DNA from: RGIG995 sp045542115
GTDB taxonomy: Bacteria > Bacillota > Clostridia > Oscillospirales > UBA644
Reading direction: 5' to 3'
DNA length: 47,800 nucleotides
Assembly (NCBI GenBank): GCA_045542115.1
Contig: JAZQKK010000003.1
Span: 1 to 47,800 of the forward strand
Part shown: piece by piece, positions 24,912-32,371 of the stretch
Layout: each line of letters starts with the position of its first letter
How positions within the stretch are numbered: position 1 is the stretch's first letter
Position numbers and translations under genes: made by a program
The notes under the pieces: generated by a model
The model's database searches: none
What the model was told of the DNA's origin: nothing
The model's input: only the letters and a program-made list of their open reading frames with translations

Positions 24912-25196
24912 ATGACTTTGAAACCTTTGCTTGACCGAGTCGTGGTCAAGTCCGTGGAAGCGGAAGAAACCACCAAAAGCGGCATCATTCTGGCGGGTTC
25001 TGCCAAGGAGAAGCCCCAAGTAATGGAAGTGGTTGCCGTAGGACCCGGCGGGTTGGTGGACGGCAAGGACGTAGAAATGTACGTGAAGGTGGGCGATAAG
25101 GTCATCACTGCCAAATATACCGGCACCGAAGTGAAGATCGACGACACTGAATATACCATCGTAAAGCAAGAAGACATTCTTGCGGTCGTGGAATAA
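24912..25196 (+). CDS. groES: Co-chaperonin GroES
   Basis: A 94-residue Cpn10 protein, the heptameric lid of the GroEL chamber. Family marks are LKPLLDRVVVK at the N-terminus, the mobile-loop region EETTKSGIILAGSAKEKP (about 18-35) and the C-terminal EYTIVKQEDILAVVE. The start follows ACGGAGGC. It is 14 nt before groEL and under CIRCE control. Confidence 0.98.
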   Translation: MTLKPLLDRVVVKSVEAEETTKSGIILAGSAKEKPQVMEVVAVGPGGLVDGKDVEMYVKVGDKVITAKYTGTEVKIDDTEYTIVKQEDILAVVE

Positions 25197-25210
25197 GGAG
25201 CGAATGAATT

Positions 25211-26851
25211 ATGGCAAAACAGATTTTGTACGGAGAAGAAGCCCGCAAGGCTTTGGAACGGGGCGTCAATCAGTTGGCGGACACCGTTAAAATTACTCTC
25301 GGTCCCAAAGGCCGCAACGTGGTCCTCGACCGGAAATTCGGCTCTCCCCTGATTACCAACGACGGGGTGACCATTGCAAAAGAAGTGGAACTGGACGACG
25401 CCTTTGAAAATATGGGCGCTCAGCTGGTCAAAGAGGTTTCGACCAAGACCAACGACGTGGCCGGAGACGGTACCACCACCGCGACCCTGTTGGCGCAGGC
25501 GCTGGTCCGGGAAGGAATGAAGAACGTCACCGCCGGTGCCAATCCCATCGTTTTGAAGAAGGGCATCCGGAAGGCTGTTTCCACCGCCGTTGCAGAAATC
25601 AAGGCAAACTCTAAGGTCGTGGCCTCTTCCGACGATATCGCCCGGGTCGCCACCGTTTCTTCTGCGGATGAGACGATCGGTACTTTGATTGCCGAAGCAA
25701 TGGAAAAGGTTACCAGCGACGGCGTAATTACCGTTGAAGAGAGCAAGACCGCCGAAACGTACAGCGAAGTGGTGGAAGGAATGATGTTTGACCGGGGATA
25801 CATCACTCCCTATATGGTCACGGATACCGATAAGATGGAAGCGGTCATCGACGACGCTTTGATTCTTATTACCGATAAGAAGATTTCCAACATCCAGGAA
25901 GTTCTTCCCCTGCTGGAACAAATCGTTCAGGCCGGCAAGAAATTGGTCATCATCGCCGAAGACGTGGAAGGGGAAGCTCTGTCTACCTTGATTGTCAATA
26001 AGTTGCGTGGAACGTTCACCTGTGTCGCCGTTAAGGCCCCCGGATTCGGAGACCGCCGCAAGGAAATGCTTCAAGATATTGCAATCCTTACCGGTGGTAC
26101 GGTTATCAGCGAAGAAATCGGTCTTGATTTGAAGACTGCCACCGTGGACCTGCTGGGGCGCGCCAATCAAGTGAAAGTTCAAAAGGAAAACACCGTTATC
26201 GTAGGCGGTAAGGGCGACAAGGATATGATTGCTGCCCGCGTGGCTCAGATTCGCAAAGCCATTGACACCACCTCTTCCGATTTTGACCGGGAAAAACTGC
26301 AAGAACGCTTGGCGAAACTGGCCGGCGGGGTTGCCGTTATCAAGGTCGGCGCCGCTACCGAAGTGGAAATGAAGGAAAAGAAACTCCGCATCGAAGACGC
26401 TTTGGCCGCCACCAAGGCCGCCGTGGAAGAAGGAATGGTTGCCGGCGGCGGAACCGCTTATATCAACGCCATTCCCGCCGTTGCCGCTCTGTTGGAAGCC
26501 ACCGAAGAAGCCGATGAAAAGACCGGGATTAAAATCGTTCTTTCCGCGCTGGAAGCGCCTGTTCGCCAGATTGCCGCCAATGCGGGGATCGACGGCTCCA
26601 TTATCGTGGACCGCATTAAGAACTGCGACCAGAAGAACTACGGCTACGATGCCTACAAGGAAGTTTACTGCGATATGTTCGAAGCCGGAATCGTGGACCC
26701 CACCAAGGTGACCCGTTCCGCCATCGAAAACGCCGCTTCCGCCGCCGCGATGATTCTGACTACCGAATCTATCGTTGCCGATAAGAAAGACCCCGCCGCC
26801 GATGCCGCCGCAGCCGCTGCTGCCGCCGGTGCCGCCGGAGGAATGTATTGA
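25211..26851 (+). CDS. groEL: Chaperonin GroEL
   Basis: A 546-residue Cpn60, forming the ATP-driven double ring that folds non-native proteins with GroES. Signatures include TLGPKGRNVVLDRKFGSP, the nucleotide-binding GDGTTTATLLAQAL (about 85-98), GFGDRRKEML and VVAGGGTAYINA-type residues around 413. The C-terminal tail is an Ala-rich run ending GGMY instead of repeated GGM. Full length, single reading frame, followed by a strong terminator. Confidence 0.98.
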   Translation: MAKQILYGEEARKALERGVNQLADTVKITLGPKGRNVVLDRKFGSPLITNDGVTIAKEVELDDAFENMGAQLVKEVSTKTNDVAGDGTTTATLLAQALVREGMKNVTAGANPIVLKKGIRKAVSTAVAEIKANSKVVASSDDIARVATVSSADETIGTLIAEAMEKVTSDGVITVEESKTAETYSEVVEGMMFDRGYITPYMVTDTDKMEAVIDDALILITDKKISNIQEVLPLLEQIVQAGKKLVIIAEDVEGEALSTLIVNKLRGTFTCVAVKAPGFGDRRKEMLQDIAILTGGTVISEEIGLDLKTATVDLLGRANQVKVQKENTVIVGGKGDKDMIAARVAQIRKAIDTTSSDFDREKLQERLAKLAGGVAVIKVGAATEVEMKEKKLRIEDALAATKAAVEEGMVAGGGTAYINAIPAVAALLEATEEADEKTGIKIVLSALEAPVRQIAANAGIDGSIIVDRIKNCDQKNYGYDAYKEVYCDMFEAGIVDPTKVTRSAIENAASAAAMILTTESIVADKKDPAADAAAAAAAAGAAGGMY

Positions 26852-26865
26852 TCCAAACAAACAAG

Positions 26866-26898
26866 AATCCCCGAAGTGATACGCTTCGGGGATTTTTT
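26866..26898 (+). terminator. Terminator of groESL
   Basis: AATCCCCGAAG (26866-26876) pairs with CTTCGGGGATT (26884-26894) around a short loop, followed by a T run. Confidence 0.93.
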
Positions 26899-26934
26899 AT
26901 GAGATTGTCTAAATGTTTCTTTCAAAATCTGCAC

Positions 26935-26963
26935 TTGACAAATAGCGTTATTTATGGTATAAT
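26935..26963 (+). promoter_or_regulatory. Consensus promoter of the CNNM-type transporter gene
   Basis: TTGACA (26935-26940), 17-bp spacer, TATAAT (26958-26963), both perfect. It lies about 210 nt before the start codon, leaving a long leader. Confidence 0.9.
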
Positions 26964-26969
26964 ATTGCT

Positions 26970-27136
26970 CAATCACGGAGATGCATCTCCGAACAACGAA
27001 AGAGACGGTGAAAGCGGAATGGACGATTGCGGCAGTAGGGCGGGGGCAGACCCCATCCCTTCGATTGCACCCCATCTGCTTCTGTAAATGAATCCGGGCA
27101 TACTGCAAAGGGCGGTATGTCCGTTTGTCGTTTTTT
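26970..27136 (+). promoter_or_regulatory. Structured, riboswitch-like leader of unassigned class
   Basis: Between a consensus promoter and the coding start lies a structured leader. It begins with the perfect palindromic hairpin CGGAGATG/CATCTCCG (26974-26989), includes a GC-rich stem (GGGCGGGG ... CCCCATCCC, about 27036-27057) and ends in a terminator-like hairpin (27096-27122) with a T run at 27131-27136. The segment GCAGTA near 27031-27036 is complementary to TACTGC in the left arm of the final hairpin, giving a possible antiterminator. It was compared by eye with M-box, yybP-ykoY, fluoride and c-di-AMP aptamers and matches none well. Alternatively it is a small independent RNA. Confidence 0.55.
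27096..27136 (+). terminator. Terminator-like hairpin upstream of the CNNM gene
   Basis: GGGCATAC (27096-27103) pairs with GTATGTCC (27115-27122, one G-T pair), followed by a T-rich stretch ending in six Ts (27131-27136). It lies before the gene, as an attenuator or as the end of a small RNA. Confidence 0.75.
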
Positions 27137-27175
27137 CAGGGTCTTTTTCACAATGAAATTGAGGTTTTATACAAT

Positions 27176-28474
27176 ATGTTAGCAGCGATTTTGTTACAGA
27201 TTATTCTTATCGCGTTAAACGCCATTTTTGCCAGTGCGGAAACGTCGATGATTTCTTCCAACGCCGCCCGTATCGAGCATCTTGCGGCGGATGGGGATAA
27301 GCGGGCAAAACGCCTTTTGACGTTGACGGCCAATCCTTCCCGGTTTTTGTCTACGGTACAGGTTGCCATCACCCTCGCCGGCTTTTTGGGAAGTGCTTAC
27401 GCCGCCGACAACTTTGCCGAACCCTTGGTGGGCGTGCTGTTGAAGGCGGGGGTCCCCTTGCCGGAGCAGGTGCTGGATTCCATCTGCGTATTTTTGATTA
27501 CGATCCTTCTGTCCTTTTTCAGCATCGTGTTCGGGGAATTGGTCCCCAAACGGGTAGCTTTAAAAGACCCGGACGCCTCCGCCCTTCGCTTGGCGGGACT
27601 TTTGAATTTCGTTTCGTTTATTTTTGCTCCCTTCGTTTGGATCTTGACCAAGGCTACCAACGGCGTGCTGCGCCTGATGCGGATCGACCCCAACGAATCC
27701 GACGACGAGGTGACCGAAGAAGAGATTCGGATGATGTTGGAATCGGGCAGCGAAAAGGGTACCATTGACAAGGCCGACACCCAGATGATTCGCAATATTT
27801 TCGAGTTTGACGATACGGATCTAAGCGAAATTTGTACCCACCGCAAGGACGTGGTGATTCTGTATGAAGACGAAGACCAGGAGACCTGGAAGAAGATTCT
27901 TCACGAGACCCGTTTTTCCTATTATCCCATCTGCGGAGAGACGGCGGACGACATTAAAGGCGTGTTGGATGCGGACCAATTTTTCCGGGTTTTGGGGACG
28001 TCCGATGACGAAACGGCCCTTGCCGCCGCTCGGAAAAAACCGATGTTCGTTCCGGAACACAGCAAAGCGGATATGCTTTTTTCGAAGATGAAAGAGACCG
28101 GCGAAACCTTTGCCATATTGATTGACGAATACGGCGGAATGCAGGGTATTGTCACCTTCTATGACCTTCTGAATTGTCTTGTGGGCAATCTTCGGGGGGA
28201 TGAACCGGAGGAAATTCGAGAGTTGGGCGACGACCGTTGGGACATTGACGGTACGGCGTCTCCCGACCACGTGGCAGAAGCCTTGCACATCGAATTGGAC
28301 GGAGAAGGGTACGAGACCTTCGGCGGATACGTTCTGGACCTGCTGGGGGCGGTTCCCGAAGACGGAACGACCCCCGAAGTCGAGACCGAAGACCTGTTGA
28401 TTCAGGTCAACGCCGTCACCGACCGACGCATCGAATCGGTCACCGTCACCAAAAAAGTCAAGGAAGACGAATAA
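27176..28474 (+). CDS. CNNM/CorC-HlyC family transporter with CBS pair (hemolysin-like)
   Basis: A 432-residue membrane protein. Residues about 1-190 are the DUF21/CNNM transmembrane domain (MLAAILLQIILIALNAIFASAE; FGELVPKRVAL is the typical core motif). Then come a CBS-pair region (about 205-335; FEFDDTDLSEICTHRKDV, ILIDEYGGMQGIVTFYDLL) and a C-terminal CorC/HlyC domain. Bacterial relatives handle Mg2+ or other divalent cations, mostly as exporters, although older annotation says hemolysin. ATG 27176 is used, with GAGG upstream; an earlier ATG (27125) would begin within the leader terminator. Expression is probably controlled by the long leader, plausibly by an ion, which is inference. Confidence 0.9.
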   Translation: MLAAILLQIILIALNAIFASAETSMISSNAARIEHLAADGDKRAKRLLTLTANPSRFLSTVQVAITLAGFLGSAYAADNFAEPLVGVLLKAGVPLPEQVLDSICVFLITILLSFFSIVFGELVPKRVALKDPDASALRLAGLLNFVSFIFAPFVWILTKATNGVLRLMRIDPNESDDEVTEEEIRMMLESGSEKGTIDKADTQMIRNIFEFDDTDLSEICTHRKDVVILYEDEDQETWKKILHETRFSYYPICGETADDIKGVLDADQFFRVLGTSDDETALAAARKKPMFVPEHSKADMLFSKMKETGETFAILIDEYGGMQGIVTFYDLLNCLVGNLRGDEPEEIRELGDDRWDIDGTASPDHVAEALHIELDGEGYETFGGYVLDLLGAVPEDGTTPEVETEDLLIQVNAVTDRRIESVTVTKKVKEDE

Positions 28475-28486
28475 GCGTCAAGAACG

Positions 28487-28527
28487 AAATACGACCCCGG
28501 CGGATTATATCCGCCGGGGTCGTATTT
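28487..28527. terminator. Bidirectional terminator between convergent genes
   Basis: A perfect 18-bp stem (AAATACGACCCCGGCGGA and its complement) with a five-base loop at 28505-28509. A/T ends on both sides let it serve the CNNM gene and the convergent cinA gene, whose stop codon lies within it. Confidence 0.9.
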
Positions 28528-29011
28528 ATAGGAGTTTTTCAAGGGTTTCGAATACGTGGTCGGTGGCGGCCTGCCGGACGTTGGTACGGCCTAAGGCCCC
28601 GAAGTGTTGGGTCTGGGTAGTAAGGGTCCCGTCAATATAAAATCCGAAGCAAACGGTACCTACGGGTTTTTCTGCGGTGCCTCCGCTGGGACCTGCGATG
28701 CCGGATATGGCAACGCCCACGTTGGCGTGATTTGCCTTTGCAACGCCCACGGCCATTTCCCCCGCCGTTTCTTCGCTGACGGCGCCCCATCGCTCCAACG
28801 TGCCGTTTTGGACTCCTAAAAGCCGGTGTTTTGCTTCGTTGGCATAGGTAACGAAAGAGGCGTTGAGTACGTTAGACGCGTTGGGAACGTCCACCAATCG
28901 GGCACAGGCCATTCCGCCGGTGCAGGATTCCGCAAAGCAGACCGTCCAACCCCGGTCCATCAGTTTTTTGACTACCGCTTCCGCGGTTTGAAAACGTAGT
29001 TGTTCCGTCAT
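28526..29011 (-). CDS. pncC: CinA C-terminal-type nicotinamide-nucleotide amidohydrolase PncC
   Basis: A 161-residue stand-alone CinA C-terminal domain. Signature segments: CFAESCTGGMACARLVDVPN (about 25-44), FVTYANEAKHRLLGV, AVSEETAGEMAVGVAK and VAISGIAGPSGGTAEKPVGT. PncC deamidates nicotinamide mononucleotide to nicotinic acid mononucleotide, recycling NMN released by DNA ligase. The N-terminal CinA (MoaB-like) domain is absent, the usual short form. It precedes the OadB gene pair in the opposite reading order, separated from the small gene upstream by 47 nt containing an SD. Confidence 0.9.
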   Translation of the reverse strand: MTEQLRFQTAEAVVKKLMDRGWTVCFAESCTGGMACARLVDVPNASNVLNASFVTYANEAKHRLLGVQNGTLERWGAVSEETAGEMAVGVAKANHANVGVAISGIAGPSGGTAEKPVGTVCFGFYIDGTLTTQTQHFGALGRTNVRQAATDHVFETLEKLL

Positions 29012-29058
29012 ATTTTTCTCCGAAAAAGGAGATGCGTGGGCATCTCCTTTTTTTGTCT

Positions 29059-29190
29059 TTATTTTTTCGAGGTAACTTTGTTGAGAATCGTCACGGTAAG
29101 AATGATTGCCAAGGTGACGATAAAGATTCCCAGCATTCCTTTGCCCATATAGGGAAGGGTGTTCAACAGATTTTGTACGTCAAATTTCAT
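29059..29190 (-). CDS. Small OadG-related membrane subunit (43 aa)
   Basis: A tiny gene encoding 43 residues: starts MKFDVQNLLNTLPYMGKGML and ends KVTSKK, with one hydrophobic helix (GIFIVTLAIILTVTIL) in the middle. The AGGAGG SD is strong and well spaced. It follows the decarboxylase beta-subunit gene by 12 nt and matches the pattern of the very short OadG-related subunits found next to oadB in Clostridia, which replace the longer gamma subunit that stabilises the Na+ pump. Function is inferred from position and shape. Confidence 0.83.
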   Translation of the reverse strand: MKFDVQNLLNTLPYMGKGMLGIFIVTLAIILTVTILNKVTSKK

Positions 29191-29202
29191 TGCAAATCCT
29201 CC

Positions 29203-30363
29203 TTACGCTAAGAACGAAAGAATCAGACCGCCGGCGATGACCGAAGCCACCTGTCCGGAGACGTTGACCCCGATGGCGTGCATCAGAAGGAAGTTCTGGT
29301 CGTCTTCCGCCAATCCCATTTTATTGACCACCCGGCCTGCCATCGGGAAGGCAGAAATACCGGCGGCACCAATCATCGGATTGATTTTCTTTTTCAGGAA
29401 CAGATTCATAATCTTGGCAAGCATTACCCCGCCGAAGGTGTCGAAGATAAAGGCAAACAGGCCAAGCCCCATAATCAGCAGGGTCTCCCATTGCAAGAAT
29501 TCCGACGCTTTCATCTGGAAGGCGATGGTGATGCCCAGGAAAATGGTGATGAGGTTTGCCAAAACTTTTTGAGCCGTTTCGGAAAGAGAGTTCAAGACAC
29601 CACATTCCCGAATCAGGTTTCCGAACATCAAAAAGCCAATCAGGGAGACGGCGTCGGGGGCGACGAAGCCCACGAGAATGGTCACGATGATGGGAAACAG
29701 GATGCGGGTGGTCTTCGATACGTCCCGTGCTCCCGAATCGTCCATCCGAATCAGCCGTTCTTTTTTGGTGGTGCAGCATTTGATGACTACCGGCTGAATG
29801 AGGGGAACCAGTGCCATATAAGAATAGGCGGCTACCATAATGGCGGCAAGATAGTTGGATTTCAGGGTCTGGGCCACGAAAATCGCGGTGGGACCGTCTG
29901 CGGCGCCGATGATGGCGATGGAGGCGGCGTCGTTTAAATCAAATCCTACGAAGGAGGCCAGACACAGGGTAAAGAAGATGCCGAACTGTGCCGCGGCTCC
30001 GAAAAGCATATATTTGGGATTCCGCAGAAGGGGTCCGAAGTCAATCATCGCCCCGATGCCGATAAAGAGAATCAAAGGCATCAGTTCGCCGTTTTCAATC
30101 CCGATGTTGAACAGTCGTTCCAAGGTATGGAAGGCCCCGTTTTGAGCGACGGCTTGTTCTCCTACCATCTCAATCCCGGGAAGATTTACAAGAATGGCAC
30201 CAAAGCCCATCGGCAGAAGCAGGGTGGGTTCCATATCCTTCTTGATGGCAAGATAGATAAGAACGCCGCCGATAATCCACATAACCACCTGCTTGATAAT
30301 CAGGGTGGGGTCGGCTTGCATCTGTTCGATAATCGGTGCAAACAAATCAATAAAAATGTCCAT
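29203..30363 (-). CDS. Sodium ion-translocating decarboxylase, beta subunit (OadB/GcdB/MmdB)
   Basis: A 386-residue membrane protein with about nine or ten hydrophobic segments. Family marks include GFGAILVNLPG near residue 70, GIGAMIDFGPLLRNPKYMLFGAAAQFGIF, the ion-site region AAIGAADGP-like (SIAIIGAADGPTAIFV), and GAAGISAFPMAGRVV towards the end. The beta subunit couples decarboxylation of a biotinylated acid to Na+ export. ATG 30363 is chosen for the GGAG upstream and family N-terminus. No carboxyltransferase or biotin carrier is in the window, so the acid (oxaloacetate, methylmalonyl-CoA or glutaconyl-CoA) cannot be named. Confidence 0.93.
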   Translation of the reverse strand: MDIFIDLFAPIIEQMQADPTLIIKQVVMWIIGGVLIYLAIKKDMEPTLLLPMGFGAILVNLPGIEMVGEQAVAQNGAFHTLERLFNIGIENGELMPLILFIGIGAMIDFGPLLRNPKYMLFGAAAQFGIFFTLCLASFVGFDLNDAASIAIIGAADGPTAIFVAQTLKSNYLAAIMVAAYSYMALVPLIQPVVIKCCTTKKERLIRMDDSGARDVSKTTRILFPIIVTILVGFVAPDAVSLIGFLMFGNLIRECGVLNSLSETAQKVLANLITIFLGITIAFQMKASEFLQWETLLIMGLGLFAFIFDTFGGVMLAKIMNLFLKKKINPMIGAAGISAFPMAGRVVNKMGLAEDDQNFLLMHAIGVNVSGQVASVIAGGLILSFLA

Positions 30364-30410
30364 TGGATGCGTCTCCTTGTTTTTTGTTTTCCGATAAAAC
30401 ATACAAAGTT

Positions 30411-30439
30411 ATTATACCATAATTCTCCAAAAGATACAA
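30411..30439 (-). promoter_or_regulatory. Promoter of the OadB-OadG-like operon
   Basis: Minus strand: TTGTAT (30439-30434), 17-bp spacer, TATAAT (30416-30411), about 45 nt before the start codon. Confidence 0.7.
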
Positions 30440-30458
30440 GAGAATTTACACGATTGTC

Positions 30459-30490
30459 AAAAAAACTTCACCCGAAAATCGGGTGAAGTT
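30459..30490 (-). terminator. Terminator of the glgP-amylase operon
   Basis: An 11-bp stem (AACTTCACCCG / CGGGTGAAGTT, 30464-30490) with a five-base loop, followed on the minus strand by a T run. It ends the glycogen block just after the amylase gene. Confidence 0.92.
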
Positions 30491-30499
30491 TGAGGTTTT

Positions 30500-32371
30500 T
30501 TATCCCCGGAAAACCAAAGCAGACATCGGGGGCATCTGAGCGGTGTCCCGATACCGTTTTTTGGTAATAAGGTCGGTTTTTGACCCTTCCAATTCCACCG
30601 TCGCTTCGGCATCGGAACAGTTGGCCGCCACGGTGATGGGGGTGTGAATTCCGTCCTCCCGTCGATAGACGACTACCCCTTGATGGGAGTAGAGAATCGT
30701 CAACGTTCCTTCCCGGAACACCGGATAGTTTTTCCGCAATCGGCCCAAAGACCGAATCAAGGATTGGAGATGCTTGTCTTCCCCTCCCCAAGGGAAAAAT
30801 TGCCGATTCAGAGGGTCGTGCCCCCCTTCCATTCCCGCTTCGTCTCCGTAATAGACCGAGGGAATCCCCGGGAGGGTAAACATCAAAATATCCGCAACGG
30901 TAAGCCGCTGTTTTGCAATGCTTAACTGTTCGTCGGTCAGTTTTAAGGCAACCTGTTGTGCCGGGTCTTTGGGCAGATTGACTCCGCTCAACACCGTCAA
31001 GACCCGGGGGGTATCGTGGGTCCCGATGAGGTTCATCGCACAGTGCAGTCCGCAGGGCGGGTAGTTTTCCACAAGTCCTTGCAGCCGTTCTTCAAAGACT
31101 TCGCTGTCCCCCGTGAGGACGAAATGAAGCACCGCGTCTTTCAACACGTAGTTCATTACGCTGTCCAATTGGTCTCCCAGCAAATACCGCCGGCGAAGTT
31201 TGTACGCAATCTTGTTGGTTGCATCTTCCCAGACTTCCCCGATAAAAAGAGCATCGGGATTTTCTTCTTTGATTGCTTTTCGGGCCACGTCCAGAAAATC
31301 GTCCGGCAATTCGTCGGCCACGTCAAACCTCCAACCGTCTGCTCCCGCGCGCATCCATCGGCGGAGAATTCCGTCGTTGCCCGCAACAAATTCCTGATAG
31401 TCTTCGTTTGACTCGTCCACCTCGGGGTGGAGTTTGATTCCCCACCAGGCTTCGTAATCTTCCGGCCACGTTTTAAATTTGAACCAAGGATAATAGACGG
31501 ATTCTTTGGATTGATAGGCTCCCGTGTTGGGATAAGTACCGTATTTGTTGAAATAAATACTGTCGTCTCCCGTGTGGCTGAACACCCCGTCCAGCATAAT
31601 TTTGATTCCCCGCTTGTGGGCGGCCTTGCACAGAGAACGAAAGTCCTCTTCCGAGCCCAGGAAGGGGTCGATTTTTTCGTAATTGCCCGTATCGTACCGG
31701 TGATTGGAGTGGGCTTCGAAAATGGGATTCAGATACAGGGCGGTAATCCCCAAATCTTTGAGATAATCCAATTTTTCTTCAATGCCCTTCAAGTTTCCGC
31801 CGAAAAAGTCGGTGGTGTCCAAATCTCCGTTTTCCGCCCGTTTCCAGGTGGGAAGTTCCCCCGGATTCCGCAACGTGGCGTAGGCCTTTTCCGGTGGGAC
31901 GGTCTGTTTCCCGGCACGGAAAAAGCGGTCGGGGAAAATCTGATAAAACGTTCCGCCGGCCCATCCTTCGGGAATTTTTTCCTTCCGGTCGTAGACCGTT
32001 AACTGCCAGGCGGAAGGGTTTTGCCGTCCGCAGACCGGGTTGTTTTTCGCGTCTCTGCCGTAGACCTTGACGCCGTCTCGCGTGGTGATTCGGAAGGTAT
32101 ACCAATACACCCCCGGTGTTTCGGGGGTGACGGTTGCGGTCCACCGTTGGTACTGGCGGATATTCTCCGCAAAGACAAAGGGGATTTCCGTTGCCTGCTC
32201 TCCGTCTTGGGAGAACCACAGCACCATATCCCGGGGACATTCTCCCCGGGGAACGAGAATCGAAAGGGTCAGTTCCGTTCCCTGGGGAAGGGCTCCCGTG
32301 GGGGAACGGAAAAAGGGGTTGCGGGAGTCGAACAAGACCCCCGTTTGCCGGTCGGAAATAGGCGGAATCAC
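30500..32371 (-). CDS. GH13 alpha-amylase / neopullulanase-like glycosidase
   Basis: A 623-residue cytosolic enzyme without a signal peptide. An N-terminal CBM34-like beta domain (about 1-125; VYWYTFRITTRDGVKVYGRD) precedes the GH13 barrel. Catalytic positions: nucleophile Asp in GWRFDVADEL (about 348), acid/base Glu in FIGEVWED (about 377) and transition-state Asp in IGTHDTPRVL (about 451). A C-terminal beta domain closes the protein. The fold matches the neopullulanase/cyclomaltodextrinase subgroup, cleaving alpha-1,4 (sometimes alpha-1,6) links in maltodextrins. Its start overlaps the stop of glgP by four bases, so the two act together in glycogen or maltodextrin breakdown. Confidence 0.9.
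   Translation of the reverse strand: MIPPISDRQTGVLFDSRNPFFRSPTGALPQGTELTLSILVPRGECPRDMVLWFSQDGEQATEIPFVFAENIRQYQRWTATVTPETPGVYWYTFRITTRDGVKVYGRDAKNNPVCGRQNPSAWQLTVYDRKEKIPEGWAGGTFYQIFPDRFFRAGKQTVPPEKAYATLRNPGELPTWKRAENGDLDTTDFFGGNLKGIEEKLDYLKDLGITALYLNPIFEAHSNHRYDTGNYEKIDPFLGSEEDFRSLCKAAHKRGIKIMLDGVFSHTGDDSIYFNKYGTYPNTGAYQSKESVYYPWFKFKTWPEDYEAWWGIKLHPEVDESNEDYQEFVAGNDGILRRWMRAGADGWRFDVADELPDDFLDVARKAIKEENPDALFIGEVWEDATNKIAYKLRRRYLLGDQLDSVMNYVLKDAVLHFVLTGDSEVFEERLQGLVENYPPCGLHCAMNLIGTHDTPRVLTVLSGVNLPKDPAQQVALKLTDEQLSIAKQRLTVADILMFTLPGIPSVYYGDEAGMEGGHDPLNRQFFPWGGEDKHLQSLIRSLGRLRKNYPVFREGTLTILYSHQGVVVYRREDGIHTPITVAANCSDAEATVELEGSKTDLITKKRYRDTAQMPPMSALVFRG

Noticed and set aside
24908..26860. A long open frame on the minus strand opposite groES/groEL (about 650 codons)
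   Set aside because: It is the mirror of highly conserved groES and groEL, with a Gly/His/Phe-rich composition typical of antisense frames in GC-rich genes and no SD or family resemblance.
26970..27136. M-box, yybP-ykoY (Mn2+), fluoride or c-di-AMP riboswitch
   Set aside because: The opening GGAGATG recalls the fluoride class, but the later conserved segments of each class are missing by eye.
27176..28474. True hemolysin
   Set aside because: The hemolysin label for CNNM/CorC-HlyC proteins is historical; domains indicate a cation transporter.
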